This document shows positions 6,798 to 6,951 of a stretch of 6,951 nt of DNA, piece by piece. The notes under the pieces were generated by a model. The model saw only the letters and a program-made list of their open reading frames with translations, made no database searches and had not been told where the DNA came from. Position numbers and translations under genes: made by a program. Origin of the DNA: an uncultured Oscillospiraceae bacterium (lineage in GTDB: Bacteria; Bacillota; Clostridia; Oscillospirales; Oscillospiraceae); the NCBI GenBank assembly GCA_910588455.1, contig CAJUPG010000090.1, positions 1 to 6,951 of the forward strand, read 5' to 3'. Each line of letters starts with the position of its first letter. Within the stretch, counting starts at the first letter, position 1.

Positions 6798-6822
6798 CAG
6801 CGTGGGAAGAATCTGGTATAGT
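6762..6822 (+). promoter_or_regulatory. Strong housekeeping-type promoter P1 with phased A-tracts, embedded in the permease gene end
   Basis: A perfect -35, TTGACA (6794-6799), is separated by 17 bp from TATAGT (6817-6822, 5 of 6 consensus). TGG directly precedes the -10, making it an extended -10. Three A-tracts at 6762-6768, 6774-6780 and 6784-6789 lie just upstream at roughly helical spacing, where an UP element would sit (about -40 to -67 from a start near 6828). The permease stop codon TGA (6795-6797) is part of the -35. This architecture is typical of rRNA and tRNA operon promoters in Firmicutes. Transcription would run out of the right edge. Confidence 0.85.
6771..6799 (+). repeat. Promoter-module direct repeat, copy 1
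   Basis: This 29-bp segment (CCG, A-tract, TCG, A-tract, GGTA, TTGACA) matches 6919-6947 without gaps at 24 of 29 positions by hand alignment. The copies start 148 bp apart. Similarity fades on both sides, apart from a loose GAAA-type A-rich match just upstream. Confidence 0.8.
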
Positions 6823-6827
6823 AATCA

Positions 6828-6941
6828 AGCGCTCAGGGGACGGCGGTTGAAAAACGGTCGAAAGCCTTGTGGGCGAAGGGATAGTGCCCTGTGCCAGGAA
6901 AGTTGAGCGAAACAAGTTCCGAAAAAACTTGAAAAAAGAGC
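6828..6941 (+). other. Non-coding leader between P1 and P2
   Basis: If P1 is used, this stretch is the first part of its transcript. I see no open reading frame with a ribosome site. It has a perfect 6-bp hairpin, CAAGTT (6913-6918) with AACTTG (6926-6931) around a 7-nt loop, and weaker overlapping 4-bp stems around 6865-6890 (CCTT with AAGG, GGGC with GCCC, AGGG with CCCT). No U-run follows the hairpin, so it is not an intrinsic terminator. I recognise no known RNA family in it. It may be an rRNA or tRNA leader. Confidence 0.4.
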
Positions 6942-6947
6942 TTGACA
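6919..6947 (+). repeat. Promoter-module direct repeat, copy 2
   Basis: This is the partner of 6771-6799. Differences fall at the base after the first A-tract, one base before the second, and the three bases before TTGACA. The A-tracts and the -35 hexamer are fully conserved, which fits selection on promoter function or a recent duplication. Confidence 0.8.
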
Positions 6948-6951
6948 AGAG
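6919..6951 (+). promoter_or_regulatory. Second promoter module P2 (-35 and A-tracts only; cut by window edge)
   Basis: Two A-tracts (6922-6927 and 6932-6937) precede a perfect TTGACA at 6942-6947, in the same arrangement as P1. The expected -10, about 17 bp further on, lies outside the window, so completeness is unproven. Tandem P1 and P2 fit a stable-RNA operon beginning to the right; that gene is not visible here. Confidence 0.65.

Noticed and set aside
6847..6885. Possible extra promoter (TTGAAA at 6847-6852, GATAGT at 6880-6885)
   Set aside because: The spacer is 27 bp, far from the usual 16-18 bp.
6913..6931. Hairpin as intrinsic terminator of the ger operon
   Set aside because: The stem is only 6 AT-rich base pairs and is followed by an A-rich run, not a T-run, on the plus strand. 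On the minus strand the following T-run is only three bases.

Overview
The window looks like chromosomal DNA of a high-GC, endospore-forming Clostridia member. An Oscillospiraceae-type gut anaerobe (the Flavonifractor/Pseudoflavonifractor/Lawsonibacter neighbourhood) is my best inference. The reasons are the GerA-family germinant receptor operon, the ferredoxin-linked indolepyruvate oxidoreductase, strong purine-rich ribosome binding sites, and GC-rich codon use with low-GC intergenic DNA. No mobile element, CRISPR array or phage gene is visible.

Layout. Bases 1-3170 form one compact minus-strand operon, transcribed from about 3201 toward base 1. Its genes are a YerC/TrpR-like DNA-binding protein, iorA, iorB, a small two-helix membrane protein, and the start of a phenylacetate-CoA ligase family gene (paaK) that runs off the left edge. 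A 140-bp divergent spacer (3171-3310) carries a recognisable promoter for this operon. Bases 3311-6797 are a plus-strand germination operon in the order A-C-B: a GerA-type receptor subunit, a GerC-type lipoprotein and a GerAB-type permease. The last two start with GTG and TTG inside 4-nt overlaps. Bases 6762-6951 hold two strikingly similar promoter modules (A-tracts plus TTGACA). The first is embedded in the 3' end of the permease gene.

How the genes work together. IorA and IorB should oxidise aryl-pyruvates, made by transamination of Trp, Phe and Tyr, to aryl-acetyl-CoA with reduction of ferredoxin. The PaaK-family enzyme interconverts aryl-acetates and their CoA esters. The operon therefore looks like aromatic amino acid catabolism to aryl-acetates, or the reverse, headed by a TrpR-superfamily regulator. 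The germination operon is functionally separate: it encodes the three subunits of one nutrient-sensing complex in the spore inner membrane.

Most unusual signal. Bases 6771-6799 and 6919-6947 match at 24 of 29 positions without gaps, and both end in a perfect TTGACA. The first copy has a 17-bp spacer and an extended -10 (TGG then TATAGT), and its -35 contains the permease stop codon. The second is cut by the window edge. Tandem A-tract/TTGACA promoters suggest that a stable-RNA (rRNA or tRNA) operon follows just outside the window; this is an inference.
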